Origin: Lederbergia citrisecunda | GTDB lineage: Bacteria; Bacillota; Bacilli; Bacillales; Bacillaceae_C | DNA length: 64,000 nucleotides | Assembly (NCBI RefSeq): GCF_018343695.1 | Contig: NZ_JAGYPJ010000001.1 | Location: forward strand, 2,281,992 to 2,345,991 | Direction: 5' to 3' | Shown here: positions 19,815 through 28,605 of the stretch, in pieces | How the letters are laid out: each line of letters starts with the position of its first letter | How positions within the stretch are numbered: the stretch's first letter is position 1 | The notes under the pieces: generated by a model | Told to the model about the DNA's origin: nothing | The model's input: the letters and a program-made list of their open reading frames with translations, nothing else | Databases searched by the model: none | Made by a program: the position numbers and the translations under genes

Positions 19815-20924
19815 TTATTGTAAGTCTGATATTTTAACCCAACTGTAAAGTTCCTTAATTAGTACGTCATCATTGCTAACTTGCTGAATGGTAAGTGATT
19901 TATTTTTATATTGATTTGGAATTGTTGCAGTGGATCTCGAGTATTTTTTAGCGCTTGATTTAATCTTTACCTTTTGAGCTACTTTAAACTTAGATTGTGT
20001 AAGTTTACTCTCAACAATTACATCAACAACAGCGCTAGCGTTATTAGGGTTAATCCAAGAGCCCGGAGTTCCATTCTTTGTGGTTACGTTGATCATACCG
20101 TCAGCAGTGTTATAAACAAAGTAATTCCCCACTTTAACAGTGGTCTTTTTATTTTTACCTGACTTAGCATCTGCAGCTGTCAGATATCCAGGAGTATCTT
20201 TTGTAACACGATGAGTACTCCCTAGCTTTGGTGCATTGGCATAATTCGGTTTATCTGACTGTTTCGGTGGTTGAATTACAGGCTCAACTGGCTTTGTTAC
20301 TGGTTTTTCTTCTTTTACCACTTCTTTTATTTCTCCAGTAAAGAATTCCAGTTTTTTATCACTAAGGATTCGGTTTAGGTCAAGGTAACTTCCATATCCA
20401 TCTAGTCTACCTTTATCAGTGTATTGGTGAATGTCACAAGGGTAAGCAGGTTTGCTGTTTACTGTACCATTATTAGAACCATAATGAGGGATCCACACCG
20501 CATCAGCTTCTGATAAGTCGAGATTAAAAGATTTGTAGAGATGATGGCCTACATAGATTCCTACATTCTTAGCACCAAGAGAACGTAATTTCCTTAAAAA
20601 AGCACTTGTCCCTTTTCTCATATCAGACATTGTTTTTTCTTCAACATCAAGGAACCAAAACACCGGATTAAATTCTTTAGTGCGGTTATAGAATTCACTT
20701 GCTTCCTTCTCCATATCAGCCACACTAGCTCCCCTAATCCATGCATATGCAGCTGTCGGAATACCACGTTTTTGAAACTCTTTATGATGTGTCTTATAAT
20801 GTCTATCAATAGTGTTAGAACCATACTGTGTTCGGATTATGACTAAATCAATTTGCTTTGCTAACTTATCATAATTAATACTGGACGGTGGTTGATGGTG
20901 AGATATATCGAGAATTAAAGCCAT
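19815..20924 (-). CDS. Endolysin, GH25 muramidase
   Basis: A 369-aa phage lysin. The N-terminal GH25 domain (about 1-190) has MALILDISHHQ with the conserved Asp6 and WFLDVEEK (Asp93, Glu95), the catalytic acids of this lysozyme family, and ADAVWIPHYG. A Pro/Lys linker follows (about 210-235), then a C-terminal cell-wall-binding half with two beta-rich SH3-like segments. It is last in the leftward late operon, after the holin and XhlA genes. Confidence 0.92.
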   Translation of the reverse strand: MALILDISHHQPPSSINYDKLAKQIDLVIIRTQYGSNTIDRHYKTHHKEFQKRGIPTAAYAWIRGASVADMEKEASEFYNRTKEFNPVFWFLDVEEKTMSDMRKGTSAFLRKLRSLGAKNVGIYVGHHLYKSFNLDLSEADAVWIPHYGSNNGTVNSKPAYPCDIHQYTDKGRLDGYGSYLDLNRILSDKKLEFFTGEIKEVVKEEKPVTKPVEPVIQPPKQSDKPNYANAPKLGSTHRVTKDTPGYLTAADAKSGKNKKTTVKVGNYFVYNTADGMINVTTKNGTPGSWINPNNASAVVDVIVESKLTQSKFKVAQKVKIKSSAKKYSRSTATIPNQYKNKSLTIQQVSNDDVLIKELYSWVKISDLQ

Positions 20925-20959
20925 TTATATTTTCCCCCTAATATTTAATAAATAAAAAA

Positions 20960-20981
20960 GAGCAACGATTGCTCGCCACTC
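20960..20981 (-). terminator. Hairpin after the holin gene
   Basis: GAG TGGCGA and ACGTTG-like arms ending GAGCAATCGTTGCTC then TTTTTTATT on the minus strand. It resembles the hairpin at 16055-16080 outside the prophage. Confidence 0.55.
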
Positions 20982-21252
20982 AAATGTAATCACTATCTGA
21001 TTTTGGTTTTCGATAACCTAAGGCTTGTTTAGAATCTTCTATGCCATCAGTTGTATGATCGACCACGACTCCAAGAAGCACCAATATAGCCAATACTGTG
21101 TTAAATATTCCTACAAGTTGCGCGCTTAGTTCTTTTGATATTTCAATGCCAAATAACATCAATATTTGTTGGGACAACAATGCTAATAGCGCAAAGAGAG
21201 CAATGATAAAGTTTTTATGTTTAAAGCGCACTTTCCAATTGATTTTTCTCAA
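20980..21252 (-). CDS. Phage holin, phi LC3 family
   Basis: A 90-aa holin: MRKINWKVRFKHKNFIIAL, two membrane spans, and the diagnostic end VVDHTTDGIEDSKQALGYRKPK. It forms lesions in the membrane that release the endolysin. Flanked by XhlA and the endolysin. Confidence 0.9.
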   Translation of the reverse strand: MRKINWKVRFKHKNFIIALFALLALLSQQILMLFGIEISKELSAQLVGIFNTVLAILVLLGVVVDHTTDGIEDSKQALGYRKPKSDSDYI

Positions 21253-21264
21253 TTTTAAAACCTC

Positions 21265-21582
21265 CTATAATCCAAACGAAAATAATAAAAAGCCACCAAT
21301 CACAGTTGCAATGATTGTGGCCCCGACTTTCCAAACGGCATTCTTGTATTCTTTTAACTGCTCCATATTACTTGCATCCATTTTACTATCCAACTCTTTA
21401 AATCCTATCTTTAAATCAGAAAGAGTGTCCATTACATGCGATAAGCTTTGATTTGACACTTGTTGGTTTGTTCTTAGATCATGCACATCATTCTCCACCC
21501 TTGCCAGCCTTTTTTTGACCTCTCGGATGTCTTCCGTATTGTGTTTTACATTTTGTTCTAATAGCTGCATATGCGCATCCAC
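21265..21582 (-). CDS. Hemolysin XhlA-type lysis protein
   Basis: 105 aa with a long N-terminal coiled coil (LLEQNVKHNTEDIREVKKRLARVENDVHDL...) and one C-terminal membrane span (AVWKVGATIIATVIGGFLLFSFGL). XhlA family proteins assist holins in Bacillus phage PBSX-type lysis cassettes. Confidence 0.85.
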   Translation of the reverse strand: MDAHMQLLEQNVKHNTEDIREVKKRLARVENDVHDLRTNQQVSNQSLSHVMDTLSDLKIGFKELDSKMDASNMEQLKEYKNAVWKVGATIIATVIGGFLLFSFGL

Positions 21583-21637
21583 CTTTTAACCTCCTCTTAT
21601 GGAGGGAAATGTGACCCCCAAACTTTTATACAATAAA

Positions 21638-21661
21638 AAAGCACCTCATATGAGATGCTTT
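21638..21661 (-). terminator. Terminator between late virion genes and the lysis cassette
   Basis: AAGCATCTCATATGAGGTGCTT palindrome with TTTTTTATTG after it on the minus strand. Confidence 0.75.
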
Positions 21662-21905
21662 ACAAATGTTTTCTGAATCCTCTATCGTCTAATGAATCGT
21701 CTTTTTTGAAAATACTCACTACAAAATCCTTCACATTTACAAATAAACTAAATAAAACTGCTCCTATGATGAATACGGCTCCAAGCAAGGCAATAATTCC
21801 AATTGGTACAGAAAGTAGAGAAATAACGTGAATATAGACTAAATAGAAAATCCACAAAGAAGCTAAACCAATTAACAATTTTACAAACCAAAGTCTGTCC
21901 TTCAA
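21660..21905 (-). CDS. Small membrane protein, 81 aa
   Basis: Two membrane spans (FVKLLIGLASLWIFYLVYIHVISLL and IGIIALLGAVFIIGAVLFSLFV) and a charged tail ending DDSLDDRGFRKHL. It sits between the ejection protein gene and the lysis genes, so it could be an accessory holin or a minor virion membrane component. Family not recognised. Confidence 0.65.
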   Translation of the reverse strand: MKDRLWFVKLLIGLASLWIFYLVYIHVISLLSVPIGIIALLGAVFIIGAVLFSLFVNVKDFVVSIFKKDDSLDDRGFRKHL

Positions 21906-21916
21906 TTCACCAACCC

Positions 21917-24900
21917 CTATTCAGCTAATTGTTTACCTTGCTGTGCTATTTTCATGATAGCAACATCAATATTCTTGATAATATCTGCTTTTTGCTTTCC
22001 AGTCATATTTGGGTCAGCTACAATTGCACGCTTATATGCTTGCAATTCATTGATGTCTTTACTTAACTTGTTCATTGCTTTATAAGCTTCCGTATTTTCG
22101 TGTTCAGGGTTATTTTTCTTAGCTGAAAGATTTTCTCTCCTAAGCTTATCCATTCGTTCATAAAAATCATTTACAGACTGACTATTTCCCTCTAAATTTT
22201 TGACAACAAATCTATTAAGAATAGGCATATCTGCAACTCCGCGATCTGGCAAAGCCGGTTTATTCACTCCGAACCCTTCCGCAATGGCATCTGTACCAAA
22301 TAGAGCATATTTTCCTAGTCCTCCAGTATAACCTTTAAAAACATGTTCAAGGTTACGTGGAGACTGCTTGGTTAACTTTCCTAAACCTTTAGCTAGTTCG
22401 CTTTGATAAGGGCCATATTGATCTTCAGGCAATAGGTCTTGTTCGCGTCTTGGAACGATAGGCGATTTAAAATACATGCTCTTGTTTGCATACACTTCAA
22501 TCCAAGGAGCCAACGCAGTTGGAATGAATGAAGGCGTTGTCGCGTCCAATACAGTATCACCAAAATCCTTAAATGCTTTTGGATCCTTCGTCTCCATGTA
22601 ACTTAGTAATCTTTCATAGGATGTACCGAAAATTACACCAATCTCAAAAGGTTTTGGCAATTTGTATATTTGGTCATCGACTTTAAAATGCCAGAATAAA
22701 TCTCTTTCACGTTGCGGAATTTCCTTATACCATTCTTGATCGTGGTTCATAAAATACAAAGCAACCGAAGGCATAGTGATACCTGTTGTTGCTCTTATCA
22801 TAGCACCTTTTGGATTGTCTTTAAAAGTTCTTACCATTTTATCAACTGATTGAATGGCAGCATTAAAGAAAGCAGTCATTTGGTTATATTGCCTTCCGAG
22901 ACTTCCAGCTCGGTTGAAATCAATAATATCACGAGATTCAAACGCTGCTTCTTGTGGAGAAGCTCCTTTTTTTAACGCTTTCTCAAACACTCCAACACGA
23001 GTAGCTTCTTCTGTCATTTCTGATAGTTTACGCAATGGTTCTAATACTGTATGGATTGGGCTCTTTACGCCTTCCTTTACTTTTTGACCAAGTGACTGTT
23101 TAATCATCTTACGTAAATCTTGTTGCAGATATTCACGGTCAAGAGTAGATAATACAGAGTTTGCTCCACCTGCATTTTTCCATTGCTGATAGACCTTGTC
23201 TTTCGAGACTACATGTTTCATTCCTTTAGCCATATCAACAAATGGGATAAATCCGTAACGAGAGTTTACTAGTGCAGCCAATTGATCTCGGAAAATATTT
23301 ACTGGTCCGAAATCAGGAGAAAGTACCGCTCCCGTTCGCAACATGCGAGTAGGTACGCCTAGCACTTTTAAAAACAAATGCTGTTGCTGTGTATCGAGTG
23401 ATAGCATAGATTTATACAAATCTTCTTGAAGCTCCATTTCTACCTTTTTACCATCCCGATATACATAAACTTTGTTACCTTCACCGGTAAAGAGTTTGTC
23501 AATTGCTTCAGCTTTTCCTTCAGTTATTTCAGCGCTGGCATCACCTAAAGCCTTTCCTACATCATCAACAGATAATCCTTCGCCATTCTTAGCCACACGC
23601 CCCCATGCATTGTCACCAGATTGCTCTACCAATTCAAGAAGCGAACGTCCTACTTTATTACGTTCGGCCATATTTAGGGTAAGATAAGTGTTTTTTACGA
23701 TACTTTCAATCGGATTGATGATTTCCCTCTCTGATCCAGTACGCTTTTTGAACGGTTCTCCTAGATTAGCATATGTCTTTTTTGGATTGGTCAAAGGTTG
23801 AAATCCTCTAACCTTTTCGTCTTGGACACGGAACATAGGAATGTAATTTGGATTTTCGTCACGAAGTGATTTGACCGACTCTTTATCCAAGACTCCTGCT
23901 TCAGCCAAGTTATCCATTAAGCGATTGTTATACTTAATCAGTTCAGCATGTGCGGCTTTAATTTCTGGTGATTCTGATTCGATTTGACGAATCGCAGCAT
24001 CTGCTAATTGACGGTCACTCATACCTTCGACGTCTTTTGGTTTAATTCCTGCTACTAAACCTTTTTCATCGTAATCAAGTGCACGTTTAGCCGTACTATA
24101 AGCAAGAAAATCATCCATTTTCTTTTCAATAGGTTTAATAATTTCTTGAAGAGAATTACCAATTTTCTTACCATCTTCAGAATACACCCCACTTCGTAAA
24201 TATGTTTCTGCTTTTCCAGCTACTCCTCGAGCTAAACGAGCCTTCTTATAAGGGTTTTTGTCGAATTCTAGGTTTTTTCCGCCTAATTGTTTAGCTGCCT
24301 TTTCCAATGGATATAAATCCTCTACCCATTGAGTATAGAATTTTTCAAATGACCATTTGTTTTTTTCTTTTTTTCCATCTTTATTGATTTGACGTTTAAC
24401 AATTTCTTTCGGATTGTCAATATCAATAGGTGTTCTATCGATTGGTTTAGCAACTTTCATTGGCGCATCTTCAGAAAAAGCAGTAATAGCTTCAAAATCT
24501 TTTCCAGAACTTTTAAGAGCAGGTGGTTTTACTGATTCCGATGTTGCCGCTGCTTGTCTGATTGCCTCAAATTCTTGAGGTTGATTCTTTTCTGCTCTTT
24601 TTAGTATGTCAAACCTACTTTTCAATGTTTCATATTGTCCAAGCGAATCATCTATCGATGCCATAATGGAAGATTTATCTTCTTCTAAAGCATTTATTAT
24701 AGGCCTTAAAGCCGGTTCTTGAGCAGGATCTTGACGAACCATCATTGTCAATTCTTCCATTTGACCATCAATCTCCTGAACAGCTTTAGGTCTCCAAGGT
24801 GGCAGAGAGCCTATTTCATCCTCAAAACCTTCCCTTACCTGAATTTCTGCTAGTTCACGCAATTCAGCGTTAGTCGGCCTTCTATTATGAACGGCATAAA

Positions 24901-26389
24901 AATCTTGGTACCATTTTGGATTATTGGATACTCTACCAAATGCACCTGTGACATAACCTTCACGGTCATATGTGAGTCCACCAGGAGTCGTTCCTTTACC
25001 CATAGATGATTTTAGATATTCATATTGTTGCTGGACAGCTTGCTCAAACTCTTTTTTATACTCATTTACAGAGGGGATAACTTCTTTCAAGCTAGCTTGT
25101 GTCTTTGCGATTTCATTAGCAATATCAGAGCTATTCATCCTCACATTATTGCCGTCAGGCATAGTATACGAATCAGGCAACAAGCTATTAGCTGTAGGAT
25201 GTTCAGTACTAAAAAGAGAACTTCTTCTCAATGGTGATAATCTATCCAATAATTCAGGAGACACTTCACCATCGAACTTTGGAAAATCACCAGGTATCGC
25301 TCTTTCAAAACCTTTTCTAGCCAATCTCCCCAAACCGAATAAAGCAGGGTCTAAAACAGCACCACCAGCTATACCTAAACCAGTACGAAGCAAATGGTCT
25401 TTTAAATCATTCGCTTCAGGGTTAGCAAGTTCATTAGCTGCGGAAATCCCACCTTCAGCCGCTCCACCTGCAATTGCTCCTGTAATAGCTTTTCTTGCAT
25501 AAGGATTAGCGATATTAGCAAGCTTAGGGATTTTATTTACTGCAAGCTCAGCCGCTTTATAACCTTTTGAATAAGGAGCTGCAAATGCACCTAATTCCCC
25601 TAATATATTCAAGGCTTTAGTTTCCAAACCTCTATCTTCTTGGGCAGCAGCTATAACAGGGTTAACTACTTCTCCGTATTTCTTTTTTTGGTTTTCAGCC
25701 ATCAATTCAGTGTTTTTTGGAAAAATAGCATCTGTTGCACCTTTGGATACGGGAACAATGAAACGGTCAACAAAACCTAATAATCCATCACGCTTTCCAT
25801 CTCCATCGACATCTTTTCCGCTAAAAAAATCTTTCAGCTTAGTAATAGCATTACGATCATCGGATTTTTTTGACTCTTTCTTTTGTGTTTCTTTTTTTGT
25901 CTCGTTTTGGCTATATTGGGAAATAAGTTCTTCCGTTGTTGGTTTTCGGTTTGCCTGTCGTTTAACATCTTCAGTATGCTTTTTAGCTTCACGTTCTGAA
26001 CGGAAAAAACCATCAGAAGTAGCATTAAACATTGCATCTATAAAATCGTTGACGTTATAACCCATTTCTTTAATTTGTGCCTTTAGTCGAGGGTCGTTAC
26101 GTATATTCTCCGCATTACGATAGGCACCATCTTTTCTTGCAGCCGACTTTATTTCAGGGTTGTTCCAGTATTCAAGTGCATCATCATAAGTTTTCTTTTT
26201 TTCCTTTTTCAACGCTTCCTTTTGAGCCTTTTCCAACTCTTTCATGCGTTTGTTGTATTCTTGTTTAGCGAAAGCTGCCTTAGCTTGAGATTCGCCAATG
26301 CTCCGGGCAGTAGCAAGGCCGGCATCAAACGAGCCAGCCCCGTATCTTTCGTCGAATATTTTTTTATATTTATTCTCATCAAAGGCCAT
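21917..26389 (-). CDS. Giant internal virion (ejection-type) protein with LPD38-like end, 1490 aa
   Basis: The largest gene of the phage. The N-terminal 220 residues are charged and helical. Around residues 235-365 lies a Gly/Ala-rich, membrane-compatible region (AITGAIAGGAAEGGISAAN, LGIAGGAVLDPALFGLG). The middle is coiled-coil rich. The C-terminal third has RTGAVLSPDFGPVNIFRDQLAALVN, then FIPTALAPWIEVYANKSMYF, resembling the LPD38 domain of large polyvalent phage proteins. With a transglycosylase immediately upstream, this looks like an ejected protein that crosses the envelope with the DNA, as in podoviruses. Function inferred from size and context. Confidence 0.75.
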   Translation of the reverse strand: MAFDENKYKKIFDERYGAGSFDAGLATARSIGESQAKAAFAKQEYNKRMKELEKAQKEALKKEKKKTYDDALEYWNNPEIKSAARKDGAYRNAENIRNDPRLKAQIKEMGYNVNDFIDAMFNATSDGFFRSEREAKKHTEDVKRQANRKPTTEELISQYSQNETKKETQKKESKKSDDRNAITKLKDFFSGKDVDGDGKRDGLLGFVDRFIVPVSKGATDAIFPKNTELMAENQKKKYGEVVNPVIAAAQEDRGLETKALNILGELGAFAAPYSKGYKAAELAVNKIPKLANIANPYARKAITGAIAGGAAEGGISAANELANPEANDLKDHLLRTGLGIAGGAVLDPALFGLGRLARKGFERAIPGDFPKFDGEVSPELLDRLSPLRRSSLFSTEHPTANSLLPDSYTMPDGNNVRMNSSDIANEIAKTQASLKEVIPSVNEYKKEFEQAVQQQYEYLKSSMGKGTTPGGLTYDREGYVTGAFGRVSNNPKWYQDFYAVHNRRPTNAELRELAEIQVREGFEDEIGSLPPWRPKAVQEIDGQMEELTMMVRQDPAQEPALRPIINALEEDKSSIMASIDDSLGQYETLKSRFDILKRAEKNQPQEFEAIRQAAATSESVKPPALKSSGKDFEAITAFSEDAPMKVAKPIDRTPIDIDNPKEIVKRQINKDGKKEKNKWSFEKFYTQWVEDLYPLEKAAKQLGGKNLEFDKNPYKKARLARGVAGKAETYLRSGVYSEDGKKIGNSLQEIIKPIEKKMDDFLAYSTAKRALDYDEKGLVAGIKPKDVEGMSDRQLADAAIRQIESESPEIKAAHAELIKYNNRLMDNLAEAGVLDKESVKSLRDENPNYIPMFRVQDEKVRGFQPLTNPKKTYANLGEPFKKRTGSEREIINPIESIVKNTYLTLNMAERNKVGRSLLELVEQSGDNAWGRVAKNGEGLSVDDVGKALGDASAEITEGKAEAIDKLFTGEGNKVYVYRDGKKVEMELQEDLYKSMLSLDTQQQHLFLKVLGVPTRMLRTGAVLSPDFGPVNIFRDQLAALVNSRYGFIPFVDMAKGMKHVVSKDKVYQQWKNAGGANSVLSTLDREYLQQDLRKMIKQSLGQKVKEGVKSPIHTVLEPLRKLSEMTEEATRVGVFEKALKKGASPQEAAFESRDIIDFNRAGSLGRQYNQMTAFFNAAIQSVDKMVRTFKDNPKGAMIRATTGITMPSVALYFMNHDQEWYKEIPQRERDLFWHFKVDDQIYKLPKPFEIGVIFGTSYERLLSYMETKDPKAFKDFGDTVLDATTPSFIPTALAPWIEVYANKSMYFKSPIVPRREQDLLPEDQYGPYQSELAKGLGKLTKQSPRNLEHVFKGYTGGLGKYALFGTDAIAEGFGVNKPALPDRGVADMPILNRFVVKNLEGNSQSVNDFYERMDKLRRENLSAKKNNPEHENTEAYKAMNKLSKDINELQAYKRAIVADPNMTGKQKADIIKNIDVAIMKIAQQGKQLAE

Positions 26390-26401
26390 TATTCCACCGC
26401 C

Positions 26402-26668
26402 TTAATACCACTTGTTTTTATCCCAGAAGGCTAAAGCCTTTTCAGGAGTGCCATAACGATCTTTAACATATTGCGCCATCATGACTAGTTGGTGAACAGG
26501 ATTGCTATAATTTAATCCTGTTTTCTTCTCATAACTAGATCTAGTAGCGTTTAAAAATTGAGCGTACCCGTGTGCAGTACTGTTGGGATTCTTTGCGCTC
26601 GGATTCCAGGAAGATTCTCTACCTACTAGTTCTGTTAATCCTGCTGTCCAATTAGCAGGTACACCCAT
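26402..26668 (-). CDS. Lytic transglycosylase (SLT) domain, separated from its N-terminal partner by a G-tract frameshift
   Basis: Encodes VGRESSWNPSAKNP...AHGYAQFLNATRSSYE... with the SLT catalytic Glu in GRESSW and the AHGYAQF motif. The 88-aa start at 26668 has no clear ribosome site. The same frame is open back to the 12-G run at 26753-26764. With 13 (or 10) G it would continue the upstream coiled-coil protein as one chain of about 508 aa. It is therefore best seen as the C-terminal domain of that protein, used for peptidoglycan penetration. Confidence 0.75.
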   Translation of the reverse strand: MGVPANWTAGLTELVGRESSWNPSAKNPNSTAHGYAQFLNATRSSYEKKTGLNYSNPVHQLVMMAQYVKDRYGTPEKALAFWDKNKWY

Positions 26669-26703
26669 TTGAATCGCTTGCTGTAAATGTCCATTGAAAT
26701 TGT

Positions 26704-27927
26704 TTATGGAATTAGAGTTGCCTGCTGATTGCGTCTTGTAGTAGTTTGAGTACCCCCCCCCCCCTGTTGCGCCGGAAAACCCGAATTGTTATAGTAATTT
26801 TGCTGAGATTGATTCATAGAATTTTGTAAATTACCTTGATATTGCATTTGATACATTCTCCAAGCAGCTTCTTCACCATATTGTTTTTTAGCCCATTCTA
26901 GTTGGGCTTTTTCAGAAGCAGACATATTATTAAACGCATATTCTCTCCACTTTCTTTCTGCTTCCGCTTCCTTTTGGCGATTATCAAATTCTTTCTGTCT
27001 CCAATCGTCATCAATCTTGTCTCGACCGCGCGAATAGTCTACCTGATCTTGATAACGTTGATCTAAAATTGAATCTCGACCACGAGAGTAATTAGTCTCG
27101 TCTTGATAACGTTGGTCCAGCATAGAGTCTCGACCACGAGAATAACCTATTTCATCTGCCCTCATCCCAATTTCTAATAATGCTCGAGCCCTCTCTGCTT
27201 CTAATTGATTAATATATGCATTTTGAGCATCAGGGTTTTGAGCGTCTGTGATTCTGCGATTAAAGTCATCCATGGTTTGTTGTTCTTGGAGATTCAAAGT
27301 ATTTAACGAATTTTGACGTTCATTGTTTAAGGAAACATTAGCAGTAACATTCTCACCACTAGAAGAAAGACCATTAGCCGCCATAGCTTCACGTAGCCTT
27401 TGTACGTTCTGAGCGTTAACAGCATCCGTTTGGTTTCTCGCTTGTTGGTATTGAGGAGCAACTTGCTCTTTTTGCTGATTAATCTCAGCAACAGCTTTAT
27501 CCTGTGCTGCTTTCAATCTTTCAAGTTCTGCGTTTTTTTGTTGATCATACATATTGTTTATTTGTTCTTGTTGGTTTTTCGTATATGCTTCCTGATCAAA
27601 AGCAGGCGTTTGTGTCTGTACAGGTGGCGGCGGTGTCTGTACAGTCGTTGTCGTATTAGGTTTAGTCGTTGTTGTCGTCGTTGTCGTTTTTTTGTTGTTT
27701 GTTGTTTTTTTGTTGTTTGTTGTCGACGTCTTAGGTTTTGTCGTTGTAGTTTGAGTATTTTTCGCCTGTGCTTTCAACGCATTCATTAATTGGATATTTT
27801 GGGCAGCTGTCCCCGTGTAATTATTAATTTTGTGTGTTTGAGCAAGTTTAGACCTGTTCGCAAAACTACTATCCATTTTTTGCGACTTCATGTAATCGAC
27901 TACAGACGTATTTACATTTAAGTTCAT
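26704..27927 (-). CDS. Coiled-coil virion protein, N-terminal part of a transglycosylase fusion, 407 aa as sequenced
   Basis: ATG at 27927 follows AAAGGGGTG. After residue 65 comes a Thr/Lys/Asn/Pro low-complexity region, then helical Gln-rich coiled coils. Next are three copies of a YSRGRDSxLDQRYQD repeat, a charged stretch and a Gln/Asn-rich end. The frame passes through the G-run as Gly-Gly-Gly-Gly and stops 16 codons later in TTTRRNQQATLIP. One extra G would extend it into the SLT domain. Most likely an internal virion protein. Confidence 0.75.
   Translation of the reverse strand: MNLNVNTSVVDYMKSQKMDSSFANRSKLAQTHKINNYTGTAAQNIQLMNALKAQAKNTQTTTTKPKTSTTNNKKTTNNKKTTTTTTTTKPNTTTTVQTPPPPVQTQTPAFDQEAYTKNQQEQINNMYDQQKNAELERLKAAQDKAVAEINQQKEQVAPQYQQARNQTDAVNAQNVQRLREAMAANGLSSSGENVTANVSLNNERQNSLNTLNLQEQQTMDDFNRRITDAQNPDAQNAYINQLEAERARALLEIGMRADEIGYSRGRDSMLDQRYQDETNYSRGRDSILDQRYQDQVDYSRGRDKIDDDWRQKEFDNRQKEAEAERKWREYAFNNMSASEKAQLEWAKKQYGEEAAWRMYQMQYQGNLQNSMNQSQQNYYNNSGFPAQQGGGGTQTTTRRNQQATLIP
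26753..26764 (-). repeat. 12-base G homopolymer (minus strand), slippage site
   Basis: Twelve consecutive G on the coding strand, exactly at the frame junction between the coiled-coil protein and the SLT domain. Adding one G or removing two restores a single open frame. Confidence 0.85.
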
Positions 27928-27955
27928 TATTTCACCCCTTTGAGGCATAAAAAAT

Positions 27956-27971
27956 ACACCTATTTAGGTGT
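27956..27971 (-). terminator. Small hairpin before the coiled-coil virion gene
   Basis: ACACCT, AAAT, AGGTGT, then ATTTTTTATG on the minus strand. Short stem, so it may be a partial terminator. Confidence 0.5.
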
Positions 27972-28003
27972 TGTGTTATTGCACTTTATGATCCTAATGG
28001 CTG

Positions 28004-28135
28004 TTAAGAAGTTAGAATCTGCTCTACGATTTCACGTAAATTTCCGACATTCGGAACATCATCCATCGTATATTTCCCTGCTAAAATTAATACTGCATAT
28101 GATTTAGCAATTGCACTATCAGTTGTAAAAGTCAT
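28004..28135 (-). CDS. Small tail-region protein, CD1375/XkdX-like, copy 2 (43 aa)
   Basis: ATG at 28135 after AAAGGAG. MTFTTDSAIAKSYAVLILAGKYT MDDVPNVGNLREIVEQIL fits the small CD1375-like family (Y..LI..G..T..DVP..L...V..IL). It is paralogous to the preceding gene at 28170-28298. Function in the phage tail region is unknown. Confidence 0.7.
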   Translation of the reverse strand: MTFTTDSAIAKSYAVLILAGKYTMDDVPNVGNLREIVEQILTS

Positions 28136-28169
28136 TTTCAACATCTCCTTTAAAAATTTATAGATTAAT

Positions 28170-28298
28170 TTAATTATCGAGAACACTAGAAACTACCTTA
28201 CGTAAATTCTGGAAGTCTGGGACATCTTCAATCGTTTTAAGACCGTTTTGAATTAGGAGAACATAATCTTGGACTATTTTGCTATTTTCGTTAAACAT
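28170..28298 (-). CDS. Small tail-region protein, CD1375/XkdX-like, copy 1 (42 aa)
   Basis: MFNENSKIVQDYVLLIQNGLKT IEDVPDFQNLRKVVSSVL shares Y.LLI..G..TI/MDDVP...NLR..V..VL with the next gene. Its start overlaps the stop of the 97-aa gene (TAATG), indicating coupling. Both are too short to annotate further. Confidence 0.65.
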   Translation of the reverse strand: MFNENSKIVQDYVLLIQNGLKTIEDVPDFQNLRKVVSSVLDN

Positions 28299-28591
28299 TA
28301 AGCCATCCCTCCTATAAACATTAACATCATCTCAAAGAGTTCAGCGTTAGCTTGTGCTTGATCTATTCTTAATTGCTCAACTTCTGTTAATGGCTTAGGT
28401 GCATTTTTCAATGCTTCTATTTCCTCTTGCGACATATCTTCAATCCACTCTGTGCCAGTCCACTTAGGACGATACATTCCATCCGAAGGTGCAAGTTCTA
28501 CACAGTTTTCGGGAGTTTCTTCTACATCTTCGTCAATTATTACTGGTTCTATATAGAATCCTTCTGAATTTATTTTATAGACTTGTTTCAT
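28298..28591 (-). CDS. XkdW-like tail-associated protein, 97 aa
   Basis: MKQVYKINSEGFYIEPVII starts with a beta hairpin; the middle has KWTGTEWIEDMSQEEIEAL, a pattern common in small proteins that follow phage tail-fibre genes (XkdW-like, sometimes fibre chaperones). It directly follows the fibre gene. Confidence 0.6.
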   Translation of the reverse strand: MKQVYKINSEGFYIEPVIIDEDVEETPENCVELAPSDGMYRPKWTGTEWIEDMSQEEIEALKNAPKPLTEVEQLRIDQAQANAELFEMMLMFIGGMA

Positions 28592-28605
28592 GATTTCCCC
28601 CCCAA

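Noticed and set aside
24972-25502. 176-codon open frame on the plus strand
   Set aside because: Antisense to the 1490-aa virion protein; composition is that of a shadow frame.
26753-26764. Treating the SLT ORF as a pseudogene
   Set aside because: The open frame is intact on both sides of the homopolymer, so slippage or a sequencing error is as likely as true decay.
27400-27789. 129-codon Cys/Arg-rich frame on the plus strand
   Set aside because: It mirrors the Thr/Lys/Gln low-complexity region of the coiled-coil virion protein; no start signals.
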